Positions 24,063 through 32,687 of a DNA stretch of 34,258 nt are shown piece by piece. The stretch is from Vibrio sp. 14G-20 (lineage in GTDB: Bacteria > Pseudomonadota > Gammaproteobacteria > Enterobacterales > Vibrionaceae). Under the pieces are notes generated by a model. The model worked only from the letters and a program-made list of their open reading frames with translations. It was not told the DNA's origin and searched no databases. Position 1 is the first letter of the stretch; each line of letters opens with the position of its first letter. Position numbers and translations under genes: made by a program. Where the stretch lies: positions 1 to 34,258 of the forward strand of contig NZ_JAPHPW010000037.1 in NCBI RefSeq assembly GCF_026241515.1, read 5' to 3'.

Positions 24063-24079
24063 TAGACTCTGCTGGTCTA
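24063..24079. promoter_or_regulatory. Inverted repeat between betI and betB
   Basis: TAGAC-N7-GTCTA within the 96-bp betI-betB spacer. It resembles the NemR-type boxes of this window but has one extra central base, so it may be unrelated. An internal control point in the bet operon is possible. Confidence 0.3.
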
Positions 24080-24131
24080 TATGTGAGTGTTTGCCGTTCA
24101 GGTACTATGATTGCAATGCTACGACCGCGTT

Positions 24132-24734
24132 CTATGCGGTGTTACACGAGTAGAACGTCAGTTGTTTATCAAGATAATCATTGATGATGGCGCGAGCCTT
24201 TTGAGCATCGATACCTTCAGGGTTTAACGTGCCTCTCAGCCATAACCCATCAATCAGAGAAGCAATCCCGTGAGCAACGAGATCCGCCTGTTCATGATTC
24301 AAAATACCTTTCAACTCAAGACGCAGATGTGAAATCAAACGTTTTTCATTCACACGCTGCAGTCTTTTCAGTTGTTGGTCATGCATTGAATAGGACCAAA
24401 ATGCCAACCATGCCTTCGCGACTTTATTTTCGGCTTGGTAACCTTCGAAGTTACCGTCGATGATCGCGTTAATTCTCTGTTGGTGAGCATCAACAGGAAG
24501 CGCTTTTAGTGAAGTCGTGATGGTGTTGGATAATTGGCGAAGGATTTCACGCATCGTCTCTTCGAGCAGACCGTGCTTCCCACCAAAATAGTGATTAATG
24601 ATACCTGTAGACACGCCCGCTTCTTTGCTGATTAACGCAATACTCGCGGCATGCAAACCTACTCGATCAATCACCGTCATGGTGGCTTGAACAAGCTGTG
24701 GTTTACGTATATCAGGCATCCCAACCTTCGGCAT
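24132..24734 (-). CDS. betI: TetR-family repressor BetI
   Basis: Choline-sensing repressor of the bet operon, 200 residues. The N-terminus MPKVGMPDIRKPQLVQAT and the helix-turn-helix ALISKEAGVSTGIINHYFGG are characteristic of BetI. C-terminal blocks (AWLAFWSYSMHD, LIDGLWLRGTL) also match. AAGGA lies before the ATG. It is the first gene of the minus-strand operon betI-betB-betA-proX-proW-proV, with a palindromic BetI-like operator just upstream. Confidence 0.95.
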   Translation of the reverse strand: MPKVGMPDIRKPQLVQATMTVIDRVGLHAASIALISKEAGVSTGIINHYFGGKHGLLEETMREILRQLSNTITTSLKALPVDAHQQRINAIIDGNFEGYQAENKVAKAWLAFWSYSMHDQQLKRLQRVNEKRLISHLRLELKGILNHEQADLVAHGIASLIDGLWLRGTLNPEGIDAQKARAIINDYLDKQLTFYSCNTA

Positions 24735-24757
24735 TTCTTAGTCCTTTTATTTTATAT

Positions 24758-24767
24758 TGAACGTTCA
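24758..24767. promoter_or_regulatory. BetI operator palindrome
   Basis: A perfect palindrome TGAACGTTCA 24 bp upstream of betI, set in AT-rich flanks that are themselves near-symmetric (TTTATAT on the left, AATATAAA on the right). Known BetI targets have a TTGAAC-type palindrome, so choline-relieved repression of the operon is likely. Confidence 0.75.
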
Positions 24768-25067
24768 GTTAAATATAAAATGACAGAAATTTAGTTAGGG
24801 TTCAAATGATTATTTAAAACAAACTCGTAACAATACAGCATTCAAAACAACAAAAATCATTATAAAACAATAAATTAAATATCATTCAGGGCACTAACGA
24901 AAACAATTAAAGATTTGAGGTGTGATAGTTATTGGTCAAATGTTTTTGCTCAACAAGGATAATATTTAAGCAGAAAGAGAGATTCTAGAAACAAGAAGGC
25001 ATTCAACAATTAGAGATCTTTAGGTGTAAAAGATGAAGGGGTATGACGCAGTAAAAAATAGAACAGA

Positions 25068-25091
25068 GCGTCCAACAAAGTGCTTGAACGC
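25068..25091 (-). terminator. Terminator after the M24 gene
   Basis: An 8-bp stem with one mismatch (GCGTCCAA and TTGAACGC, 8-nt loop). On the minus strand it leads to TCTGTTCTATTTTTTAC. It lies 46 bp past the M24 stop codon and closes the catabolic operon. Confidence 0.6.
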
Positions 25092-25136
25092 CCTCCTCTA
25101 CCAGGATTCAACATTATGACTAGATTCTAAACGTAA

Positions 25137-26318
25137 CTAACCAATAATCGGCATCGATTGCCATGCCCTTTGGTGCAACATTTCGCAACCAAATTCGGTA
25201 ATAACGATGTTCTCTTCATGCACCATCATGCGGTTTTTCGCAAACGCCATGCCCGGCTCAAGGGTTAACACCATACCGGGTTTTAAGATCACATCCCCAT
25301 TTGGCACATGTGATGGCCACTCGGTTAGCTGCATACCCAAGCCGTGCCCCATTCGACCCACATCGTTGCCAAGCACGCCGCTCTTTTCGAGTACCGACCA
25401 CATGGCTTGCCACACGTCTCCGGTTGTTCGTCCCGGCTCTGCAATCGCGAGCCCTGCTTCTGTCGATTGATAAACGGCGTCATAAGCCGCTATCGTATCT
25501 GGCTGCGCATGCCCAAACGCATAATTGCGGTCAAAGTCGCTGAAGTAGCCATCAAAGTTAGCCCCCGTGTCGATGATCAACACGTCACCTTCACCAAGTA
25601 CACGATCCGTTGGCCCCATGATGATGTTGTCATAGCCACCTTGGCCAGATGCCGAAATCAGATAAGGACACGCATCGGCACCCAAACGCAGCATCTCCAA
25701 ATGCATGGCTTTACACGCCTGTCGTTCTGTCATCCCTATCGCGAGATGATGACGAAGATACTCAAAGCCCGCCGCCGTGACTTGGCAAGCGAAGCGTACT
25801 TTATCGATCTCCGCTTGAGATTTAACACTGCGCAAGCCTCGAACCATCAGTGACACATCAACCACACTGTGTTGGCTCAGCTTCTGCTGTAACAACGCAT
25901 AGTTAGTGGCAGGCATACGCAGATGTGTTTCCGGGCCAATCATCGAACCGACTCGGCGAGAACCCTTGGAGACCTCAGATAACGTAGAAGCTAATAAAGA
26001 GATACCGTCATCTTCTGGCCTTGGTGACGGCCAACTGCGCACATCATCAATCCATGTCTCGTCAAAACCAGCCACACCGATCTCTGGTACAACAGCGATC
26101 GGCTTACCAACCGCTGGCACCACCAAAAACCAAGGTCGAGTTGGGCTTTCCCAGAACTGCGATTTAAAGCCACTAAAATAGCGGAACTCAGGCTCGGTCG
26201 TGAAAAACGCAGCATCGATGTTTTGCGCGCGAAGACGTTGTTGCAACTCGACAGTACGTTGCTCTAGTTCTGCTGATTCAAACCCTCTCTGCGGAGGTGT
26301 TAATGGCAATATACTCAT
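25137..26318 (-). CDS. M24 metallohydrolase, ectoine-hydrolase-like (DoeA/EutD)
   Basis: 393 residues from ATG 26318, chosen for AAGGA 7 nt upstream; a longer frame to 26390 would overlap dctM. The pita-bread fold of M24 enzymes has all metal ligands: Asp250 and Asp261 (IIDTGANFDGYFSDFDR), His325 (GRMGHGLGMQ), Glu354 (LTLEPGM) and Glu369 (VHEENIVIT). M24 includes Xaa-Pro peptidases, creatinase and the ectoine hydrolase DoeA/EutD. The TeaA-like TRAP transporter, M20 deacetylase and EutA-like neighbours favour a ring-opening or amide-cleaving role on an ectoine-type solute. It is last in the operon. From sequence alone a plain dipeptidase cannot be excluded. Confidence 0.72.
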   Translation of the reverse strand: MSILPLTPPQRGFESAELEQRTVELQQRLRAQNIDAAFFTTEPEFRYFSGFKSQFWESPTRPWFLVVPAVGKPIAVVPEIGVAGFDETWIDDVRSWPSPRPEDDGISLLASTLSEVSKGSRRVGSMIGPETHLRMPATNYALLQQKLSQHSVVDVSLMVRGLRSVKSQAEIDKVRFACQVTAAGFEYLRHHLAIGMTERQACKAMHLEMLRLGADACPYLISASGQGGYDNIIMGPTDRVLGEGDVLIIDTGANFDGYFSDFDRNYAFGHAQPDTIAAYDAVYQSTEAGLAIAEPGRTTGDVWQAMWSVLEKSGVLGNDVGRMGHGLGMQLTEWPSHVPNGDVILKPGMVLTLEPGMAFAKNRMMVHEENIVITEFGCEMLHQRAWQSMPIIG

Positions 26319-26355
26319 ATCTCTATCCTTGATTGAATAAGGGTAACTCGACGGA

Positions 26356-27699
26356 TTAATTGAATAAAATGTCTCTTGGTAACAGAGCAATGCTTGGGAA
26401 GAAAATCAGCAACGCAGACATCAACACCAAGATCAGGAAGAACGGCAGCGTCCCGCGAATCACTTCCATATAAGGCTTTTCAAAGATGGCGATAGCAGTA
26501 AAGATGTCACAACCGAATGGAGGCGTTGCCGACCCAATAGCCATTTGCAGCGTCACCATCACGCCGACCAATATCGGATCGATACCTGCGGCATCCACAA
26601 TCGGCATGAAAATCGGCGTCAAGATAAGCAAAACCACCAATGAATCCACGAACATACAACCGACAAAGAAAGTCAGTGCGATAACAAACAGAATGAACTC
26701 GGGAGAAGCATCTTCTAGATTGAGAGGAGCCAACAACTCTTGAGGGATTTGTTCAAACGAGATGTACCAAGAGAACGCCTGACCAACACCCACCAGCACA
26801 AATACCACCGCCGTAATCAAGCCGGTATTTAACGCCGCATCGCAGATGTCTTTTACGCCAAGTTTGCGATAAAAAATGCACTCAACGATGATCGCATACA
26901 ACACCGCGAATGAGGCCGCTTCGGTTGGCGTGACAATGCCCGAATAGATACCGCCGATAATCAAAGCAGGGAAACCAAGAGGAAGAATCGCTTTCTTAAT
27001 TGCTTCAATGCGTTCTGCTGTGTTGGCTTTTTCAACCAAGGTGATGGTATCGCTGTGTTTTACGCTGTAGGCATAGCTGTACAACGAGAACAGGCTCGCG
27101 AGCACTAAACCTGGGCCAATACCGGCAATGAATAATTCACCCACACTGGCGTTAGCTAAGGTGCCGTAAAGAATCAGACCAATACTCGGTGGAATGAGGA
27201 ACGCGATGTCACTGGCATTGATGATCAGGGCCATCACAAAGCTGTCTTTGTAGCCCGCTTGCAGCAACTTCGGACGCATGATTTGGCCGACCGACACCAC
27301 GGTCGCTTGGGTCGAACCGGAAACAGAGCCAAACAAGGTACAGCTGATACACGTCGTAATCGGTAACCCACCACGCAGATGTCCAACAAACGCTTGGATC
27401 AAACCAAGTAAATTATAGGCTGTGTGTCCACGCGTCATAATATCGGCCGCCAAGATAAACATGGGAACCGCAATCAATGCGTTGGGTGAGATGCCCGTAA
27501 CCATCTGTTGAATAAGCACTCCCGGCTCAACCTGAGAGAAATGAATCAAGCCAATTAGAGCCCCAACCGCTAGCGGCACAATCATTGGGAAGCTCAAAAA
27601 CAGCAGAATCACCATCACAGAGACAAGAGTAAATGTGATGACATAAATATCTAATTCTCCGGCAATAATGTCCGAGAAAAACTGTGCAACATCGCTCAT
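26356..27699 (-). CDS. TRAP transporter large permease (DctM family)
   Basis: 447 residues, with about twelve hydrophobic helices, the Na+-driven channel subunit of a TRAP transporter in the inner membrane. Family motifs include PMFILAADIMTRG, SVSGSTQATVVSVGQIM and the C-terminal ATPPFGCDIFTA. Its ATG overlaps the stop codon of the small permease gene (ATGA, 27696-27699), so translation is coupled. It is placed between the small permease and the M24 hydrolase genes. The likely substrate is inferred from the binding protein: an ectoine-like solute. Confidence 0.92.
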   Translation of the reverse strand: MSDVAQFFSDIIAGELDIYVITFTLVSVMVILLFLSFPMIVPLAVGALIGLIHFSQVEPGVLIQQMVTGISPNALIAVPMFILAADIMTRGHTAYNLLGLIQAFVGHLRGGLPITTCISCTLFGSVSGSTQATVVSVGQIMRPKLLQAGYKDSFVMALIINASDIAFLIPPSIGLILYGTLANASVGELFIAGIGPGLVLASLFSLYSYAYSVKHSDTITLVEKANTAERIEAIKKAILPLGFPALIIGGIYSGIVTPTEAASFAVLYAIIVECIFYRKLGVKDICDAALNTGLITAVVFVLVGVGQAFSWYISFEQIPQELLAPLNLEDASPEFILFVIALTFFVGCMFVDSLVVLLILTPIFMPIVDAAGIDPILVGVMVTLQMAIGSATPPFGCDIFTAIAIFEKPYMEVIRGTLPFFLILVLMSALLIFFPSIALLPRDILFN

Positions 27700-28238
27700 T
27701 CGAACTCACCTACTTTAGTGTTTCTATTTTCAATCACGTCAAATGACACGTAGATCTCTTTGTGCAGTAAGTTCATCAAAAAACTCATGCTGTATTGCAA
27801 TCCGGCAATGAAAAAACCAATCGGAATGATCGCGTACACCCAATAAACCGGGAACTGCAAGGCTGGACTTAATCGATTGATGTCTTTGAGCTCTTTAACG
27901 TAGAAGAACGCATGGTAGGTGAGGTAAAACATCAACATCCCAGTCAACAATGCAATCACGGTGGTGAGCACCTTCTGGGCTTTGAAACTCAGTGAATCGT
28001 ACACCGCAGTCATGCGGATATTTCGACCTTGGCGGACGGCATAGGCGAAGCCAATAAAGGTCACTGAGACAATAAGGAATTGATTAAGCTCTTCTGAGAA
28101 GAACAGGCTTTTATTGAAGGCATATCGCCCAATCGCATTGGCGGTGGAGTTGATCATCATCGCGAGAATAGCGGTTGTGATTAAAAAGCGTTCTAGCTTT
28201 TCTGTCGCGACGCTTATTTTATGTAGCAGTTCTTTCAT
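27696..28238 (-). CDS. TRAP transporter small permease (DctQ family)
   Basis: 180 residues with four hydrophobic helices and the DctQ-type segment FFSEELNQFLIVSVTFIGFA. It pairs with the large permease in the membrane. GGAG lies about 12 nt before the ATG. It overlaps the next gene by 4 bp and follows the binding-protein gene by 120 bp. Confidence 0.9.
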   Translation of the reverse strand: MKELLHKISVATEKLERFLITTAILAMMINSTANAIGRYAFNKSLFFSEELNQFLIVSVTFIGFAYAVRQGRNIRMTAVYDSLSFKAQKVLTTVIALLTGMLMFYLTYHAFFYVKELKDINRLSPALQFPVYWVYAIIPIGFFIAGLQYSMSFLMNLLHKEIYVSFDVIENRNTKVGEFE

Positions 28239-28358
28239 AACAGGCAGTGCTCCATACTTCGTTCAGTGACAGGGGTCCATTGCCACAATTTGGAGAAGGT
28301 GGGGATAAGCTAACCGCTGCCAATAAACAGCGGATAGCATTCATCCTAACAACGCTTT

Positions 28359-29402
28359 CTATTGCGTCGCTGAAGCAGCCTTCACTTCATCTAGGATTTC
28401 TTCGAGAATAGTTTTTGCCCCCTCGCGCGCTTCACTTTGCTCTCCTGAAGGATAAGCATTTGCCACCACGTCATAGTAAGTGGTGTGCAGCTTTTGACTG
28501 AGTACCTTGAAGCGTTCACGCTCTTCCTCGGTTAACACAACCACTTGCATGTTTGGACGCTCTTTCAAGATCTTGTCCATGTTCTCTTTGTTGATACGGA
28601 TCTGATAGTCGTAAGCCGCTTGGTCTGCCGCGGTGATTGCTTTGTCGACCATAGCTTGCTTCTCTTCAGACAGGCCGTCGTACCACTTGCTGTTGGTCGA
28701 AACCGTGCTCACATAAGGTTGCTGGCCTGGGAACATTAGGTAGTCTTGAACCTCATGCCACTTCGCGTTGTAGATGAAGTAGATCGGGTTAACCATGCTA
28801 TCGATGGTCTTAAGTTGCAGTGAACCGTACACTTCACCCCAAGAAAGAGGAGTAGGTGTTGCACCAAACGCTTTGTAGGTTTCAACAGGAATGGTTGAAG
28901 TGAAAGTACGGATCTTCTGGTTCGCAAAATCTTCAGGTGTGCGGATAGGTTTGTTGCCACCCCATACCATTTCGCCTTCAGACATCATCGACAACAGCTT
29001 GAGGTTTACGCTCTCAAACTTAGGTGCCAGCTTGTTGTAGATGGTTGGGCTTTCCGTTAAGACCTTATGCGTGATTTCTTCATTGGTGCCCAGTACATAC
29101 GGCAAGCTCACCGCTTGTACTTCAGGAACATAAGACCCTAAGTGACCCGCGCCTACAGACACGAATTGAATCGTGCCTTTAGCAGCCAGTTCTACGATAT
29201 CGTTCTCTGTACCCAGTTGACCGTAGTAATAGATGCGAACACGGATGTCGCCATCAGATTCCTTCTTAATCACTTCCGCAAATTTTTGCGCATAGATATC
29301 TTGAACGTCTGTTTTGTCCTCTTCTGAAGCAAACTTCCATGTTTCGGCATGAACGCCAAAAACCATGCTCAAACTTAGCAGTGCTACGCCTAATCGTTTC
29401 AT
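28359..29402 (-). CDS. TRAP solute-binding protein, TeaA/UehA-like
   Basis: 347 residues. A signal peptide (VALLSLSMVFGVHA) is probably cut after residue 19. It resembles the ectoine-binding protein TeaA of Halomonas: WKFASEEDKTDVQD at the mature start, SEGEMVWGG, QKIRTFTSTIPVETYKAFG, ATPTPLSWGEVYGSLQ and MVNPIYFIYNAKWHEVQD all line up with TeaA blocks. Arg165 corresponds to the arginine that binds the ectoine carboxylate, and Trp188 is kept. Some pocket positions differ (for example NPIY where TeaA has NPIF), so hydroxyectoine or a related cyclic amino acid is possible. It is the first TRAP gene, after the M20 gene. Confidence 0.88.
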   Translation of the reverse strand: MKRLGVALLSLSMVFGVHAETWKFASEEDKTDVQDIYAQKFAEVIKKESDGDIRVRIYYYGQLGTENDIVELAAKGTIQFVSVGAGHLGSYVPEVQAVSLPYVLGTNEEITHKVLTESPTIYNKLAPKFESVNLKLLSMMSEGEMVWGGNKPIRTPEDFANQKIRTFTSTIPVETYKAFGATPTPLSWGEVYGSLQLKTIDSMVNPIYFIYNAKWHEVQDYLMFPGQQPYVSTVSTNSKWYDGLSEEKQAMVDKAITAADQAAYDYQIRINKENMDKILKERPNMQVVVLTEEERERFKVLSQKLHTTYYDVVANAYPSGEQSEAREGAKTILEEILDEVKAASATQ

Positions 29403-29588
29403 CCTGTCTTTCCTTTTATTATCCTAATTACACGTTGATGACTTTGGTCACTTCACGCGCTTCAGTTTTGGCTGTATCGACAATAAACTCCGTTTAAAGT
29501 CAGCCATCTTGCAGTGCCAAATGCGTCACTGCTGAATCTGTGTCTCTACTTGTTGATTCAAATTGAATTACTTCTCATTGAGTCGCTT

Positions 29589-30785
29589 TTAAATTGATCG
29601 TGCTAAACGATCGTTCACCAACTGAATCCAGTAGCTCGCACCGAGCTTTAAGATGCCGTCGTTAAAGTCGTATTCAGGGTTATGCAATGCGCAGCCACCG
29701 ACCGATTCCGTGCCGTTACCCAACAACACATAACAGCCCGGTTTAACGCGAAGCATGCTTGAGAAATCTTCCGAAATAGTCAGCGGGTCACAGGCGTCAT
29801 TAACGTTCTCTACGCCAAGCACTTTCTGCGCGGCGGTAACCGAATACTGGGTTTGTTGCTCGCTGTTGATGGTTGGGTAGAAGGTATTAATAAACTCAAA
29901 TTCGTAAGTCGCGCCTGCTGCCTGACAAATGCCCGCCACAATTCGCTCCATGCTCTGCTTGATTCGATCGAGAGAAGATTCAGTAAAGCAGCGGCAGTCA
30001 CCCTTGATAACCACTTGAGTAGGAATGACGTTAACCGTGCCATCGGTAATAAATTCGGTGGCAGAGACTACAGCGGTGTCGTGAATCGCACTGAGATTGC
30101 GAGACACGATGGTTTGCAGACCAAGAATAACTTGCGAGCCAACAACGAGAGGATCGACCCCTTGATGCGGCAGAGCAGCATGTCCACCCACACCATTGAT
30201 GGTGATCTCAAAGCTACTTTCACTGGCCATTAATGATCCGGGGCGAACCATCAACTCACCCTCCGCTAAACCGGGGAAGTTATGAACTCCATACACTTCA
30301 TCAATCGAGAATCGCTCAAATAAGCCATCATCAATCATCGCTTGCGCGCCACAACCGTGTTCTTCATCGGGTTGAAAAATGAAATACACAGTACCATCGA
30401 AGGTTAGGTTCTCGGCCAAATAGCTTGCAGCGCCGAGCAGCATTGCGGAGTGTCCATCGTGCCCACAAGCGTGCATTTTTCCATCGTGTTGTGAGCAGTG
30501 TGCGAAGTTGTTTTGTTCATGAATGTGTAGCGCATCCATATCAGCTCTCAGACCAATGCTCGCTTCACTCGATCCTGAACGAAGTATCCCAACTAATCCT
30601 GTTTTACCAATGTTACGCACCACCTCGATACCAAAGCAGTGTAACTTGTCAGCGATAAAATCGGAGGTCAGATTCACATCAAAACCACACTCAGGAAAAC
30701 GGTGTAAATGTTGACGCCACTCAGTCATGCTTTGAATAAGCTGCGAAGACAGTTGGTCTGGTTTGATCGAGAAAGTAGACGGCAT
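29589..30785 (-). CDS. M20 amidohydrolase, candidate N-acetyl-diaminobutyrate deacetylase
   Basis: 398 residues, of the hippurate hydrolase / N-acyl-amino-acid amidohydrolase group. Metal ligands are Cys107 and His109 (HACGHDGH), Glu142 next to catalytic Glu141 (QPDEEHGCGA), His168 (GVHNFPG) and a C-terminal His in CALHNPEYDF. The lid domain carries INGVGGHAALPHQGVDP. It should remove an acyl group from an amino acid. In this operon it may replace the AspA/AstE-type deacetylase DoeB/EutE of known ectoine clusters; I recall an M20 enzyme named DoeB2 in some annotations but cannot verify it. It lies between the EutA-like gene and the TRAP genes. Confidence 0.85.
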   Translation of the reverse strand: MPSTFSIKPDQLSSQLIQSMTEWRQHLHRFPECGFDVNLTSDFIADKLHCFGIEVVRNIGKTGLVGILRSGSSEASIGLRADMDALHIHEQNNFAHCSQHDGKMHACGHDGHSAMLLGAASYLAENLTFDGTVYFIFQPDEEHGCGAQAMIDDGLFERFSIDEVYGVHNFPGLAEGELMVRPGSLMASESSFEITINGVGGHAALPHQGVDPLVVGSQVILGLQTIVSRNLSAIHDTAVVSATEFITDGTVNVIPTQVVIKGDCRCFTESSLDRIKQSMERIVAGICQAAGATYEFEFINTFYPTINSEQQTQYSVTAAQKVLGVENVNDACDPLTISEDFSSMLRVKPGCYVLLGNGTESVGGCALHNPEYDFNDGILKLGASYWIQLVNDRLARSI

Positions 30786-30887
30786 AGTAGTAGTCCCAAA
30801 GTGTAATTCTTTGTATTAACGTAAAATTTTTAGTTAGCTTGACTGCTGAATGTAAAACGCAGAGCGAGCAGCTTTAATCGAAGGTCG

Positions 30888-31682
30888 TTACAACGACTGC
30901 GACCTTCGGCAATTATCTGAGGGTGGTTCAAGATGGTGCTCTAACAGCGCACCGAAACCTTTTATGGGCGAGGGGTAGTTCATCAATTGAAGCGAGTGCC
31001 AAGCCAACACTTGATTGCTGCTGACAACGGGTTTATCTAGCTCCGCTTCAATGGATTCAAGCACCGATGCTGCACGCAGTGCCGTGCAAGAGATAAACAG
31101 AAGATCCGCTTCAGGATCGCACACTTGTAGTGCGGCATGTTTAATGTCCATTGGGTCAATGAACGTCATCGCGGTGTCATCTTCAAAGCCAAAACCAGCA
31201 ATGCTCAACACTTCAATGCCTTGCGATTCAAAAAATGCTGCGACGTCTTGATTCACAGCTTCGGTATAAGGCGTTAATACTGAGATACGCTTAGCTTGGA
31301 AGCTTTCAAACGCCGCTAAGGCCGCAGTCACCGGATTCGTTACTGCTGCATTTGGGCAAGATTGATGAATAAGCTGGGTAATTCGTTCGCTGCCAATCGC
31401 TACGGTGCCAGAGGTACAAGCGTAAATCACAACATCCAATTCGGTGCCCGGAAGGATGGTATCAGCGCAAGCAGCGATTCCTGGCTCCATCTTCCGCAGG
31501 TTCTCTATCGTCAATGGATTATAGTTTCGAACTCGGCTGGTGAACGACTGCACATCGTCTGGAAACAAGGTGTTTAAATCACGCTCAATATTGAAATCTG
31601 TCGCTAACGCAATCACACCGACGCGTCCTGCTGGTGCCAATTTCTCTAATTCAAACTGTAAAGTAGCGGTTGCAGATTTCAT
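30888..31682 (-). CDS. Asp/Glu racemase-fold protein, EutA-like
   Basis: 264 residues of the maleate isomerase / arylmalonate decarboxylase superfamily. Both catalytic cysteines are present: Cys89 (YACTSGTVAIG) and Cys199 (FISCTALRA). EutA of ectoine/hydroxyectoine clusters belongs here and is the best match by context. GGAG precedes the ATG by 9 nt. It is the first gene of the six-gene minus-strand operon (EutA-like, M20, TRAP P-Q-M, M24). The reaction is unknown; racemisation, isomerisation or decarboxylation of a catabolic intermediate are all possible. The tail (PPSDNCRRSQSL) is poorly conserved. Confidence 0.8.
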   Translation of the reverse strand: MKSATATLQFELEKLAPAGRVGVIALATDFNIERDLNTLFPDDVQSFTSRVRNYNPLTIENLRKMEPGIAACADTILPGTELDVVIYACTSGTVAIGSERITQLIHQSCPNAAVTNPVTAALAAFESFQAKRISVLTPYTEAVNQDVAAFFESQGIEVLSIAGFGFEDDTAMTFIDPMDIKHAALQVCDPEADLLFISCTALRAASVLESIEAELDKPVVSSNQVLAWHSLQLMNYPSPIKGFGALLEHHLEPPSDNCRRSQSL

Positions 31683-31992
31683 ACTTTCCGACTCCTTGAG
31701 CTGTCAATATCAATACTCAACAAATGTTAACAACATGTATCATATAAACTTCAAACTCTGTAAATTTGAACTTTACATTTCGTTCACAAGGTTAATAATG
31801 CACCGATAACTTTAAGGATTATCATTAAACGAATACCTTATTGTGCGGGAATTCCGCATTTTTATTGCGTTATAGTGATTTTTTGTTCTCAATCCTCTGT
31901 GATTAATTGTTGGAGCCAAATACCTTTAACTCGATCACACACTGGTTCAAAAGAAACAATTAATTTACAAATTGATACTGGGAAGTATGGGT
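31683..31992. promoter_or_regulatory. Divergent spacer, catabolic operon and Lrp gene
   Basis: A 310-bp AT-rich spacer. It holds the promoters of the minus-strand operon and of the Lrp/AsnC gene and one clear near-palindrome (31844-31858). No small gene is visible. Confidence 0.6.
31844..31858. promoter_or_regulatory. Candidate Lrp/AsnC operator
   Basis: TGCGG-GAATT-CCGCA, a 15-bp inverted repeat, the usual size of Lrp-family sites. Its first 11 bases (TGCGGGAATTC) recur exactly at 34022-34032 upstream of dpaL. Confidence 0.6.
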
Positions 31993-32484
31993 ATGACACA
32001 ACAGCCTGCATTGGTGGTCGACAGTTTCGACAAGAAGATCCTCAACATCGTACAAGACTCAAATAGAGCAACATCAGACAAGATTGCAGAAAAGGTCGGG
32101 CTCTCTCCCGCTGCCGTTCAGCGCCGTTTAAAACGCATGAGAGCACAAGGTGTGATTCAGGCTGATGTCTCAGTGATTAATCCAAAAGCGGTCGGTCACG
32201 GAATGACGTTTATCGTTCAGGTAACACTTGAACGCGAGCGTGTGGATTTGATGCACAACTTCAAAAGAGAGATGAGTTCGAACCGTTCTGTGCAGCAATG
32301 CTATTACGTCACAGGCAGCTCTGATTTTATCTTAATCGTCACGGCTGCAGATATGGAGGGATACGACAATTTTACTCGTGAGGCCTTCTTCGATAATGCC
32401 AATATCAAAAGCTTTCAAACCAATGTGGTGATGGATAACGTCAAGGTCGGGCTGACCATTCCGATTGATGAACAGCGCGATTGA
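31993..32484 (+). CDS. Lrp/AsnC-family regulator, DoeX-like
   Basis: 163 residues from ATG 31993, chosen because GGGAAG lies 7 nt upstream; ATG 31987 and TTG 31972 are also in frame but are too close to, or upstream of, that site. The N-terminal helix-turn-helix is ATSDKIAEKVGLSPAAVQRR. The C-terminal RAM domain (ligand binding, oligomerisation) includes QCYYVTGSSDFILIV. It is divergent from the catabolic operon and convergent with dpaL, and AsnC-type DoeX regulators are typical of ectoine degradation clusters, where they sense diaminobutyrate compounds. Here it probably senses a pathway intermediate and controls both flanking units. Confidence 0.88.
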   Translation: MTQQPALVVDSFDKKILNIVQDSNRATSDKIAEKVGLSPAAVQRRLKRMRAQGVIQADVSVINPKAVGHGMTFIVQVTLERERVDLMHNFKREMSSNRSVQQCYYVTGSSDFILIVTAADMEGYDNFTREAFFDNANIKSFQTNVVMDNVKVGLTIPIDEQRD

Positions 32485-32547
32485 TGACCAGCGAAATTAG
32501 AAAACAAGGCGTGTCATGAGATGAAGTCAAAAAGAGAGAAAAAAAGA

Positions 32548-32572
32548 CGGTATGAAGAAACCTTACATACCG
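32548..32572 (-). terminator. Terminator after dpaL
   Basis: A 7-bp stem CGGTATG/CATACCG with an 11-nt loop. On the minus strand it is followed by GTC and a run of seven T. It lies beyond the heptamer repeats that follow the dpaL stop codon. Confidence 0.5.
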
Positions 32573-32618
32573 CCAACTATGGGGCTTACTTTATTATTCG
32601 TTGTTCGCAATTAGCTCT

Positions 32619-32674
32619 TAACTACTAACTACTAACTACTAACTACTAACTACTAACTACTAACTACTAACTAT
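32619..32674. repeat. Heptamer tandem repeat (TAACTAC)7 plus TAACTAT
   Basis: Seven perfect TAACTAC units and one variant, between the converging Lrp and dpaL genes and ending 13 bp from the dpaL stop codon. The unit is almost the same as the repeat at 14419-14444. Confidence 0.9.
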
Positions 32675-32687
32675 GAGCTTTTCGTTA

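Larger units (their letters stand above)
24735..25136. promoter_or_regulatory. bet operon control region
   Basis: A 402-bp AT-rich spacer without a gene. Near betI it contains the TGAACGTTCA palindrome. Near the other end lies a terminator for the M24 gene. The middle is A/T runs with no motif I can name; a region this long before an osmotically regulated operon may hold several regulator sites. Confidence 0.55.

Noticed and set aside
25344..25853. A 169-codon plus-strand frame inside the M24 gene.
   Set aside because: Fully antisense to conserved metal-ligand motifs; no support for translation.
26319..26390. Longer start for the M24 hydrolase at 26390.
   Set aside because: It would overlap dctM by 35 bp and lacks the AAGGA that stands before ATG 26318.
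29403..29588. A possible 19-codon frame between the M20 gene and the TRAP binding-protein gene.
   Set aside because: No Shine-Dalgarno and no distinctive composition; more likely leader or spacer.
29596..29612. Small inverted repeat GATCG-N7-CGATC at the 3' end of the M20 gene.
   Set aside because: Only 5 bp of stem within coding sequence and no T-run; not convincing as a terminator.
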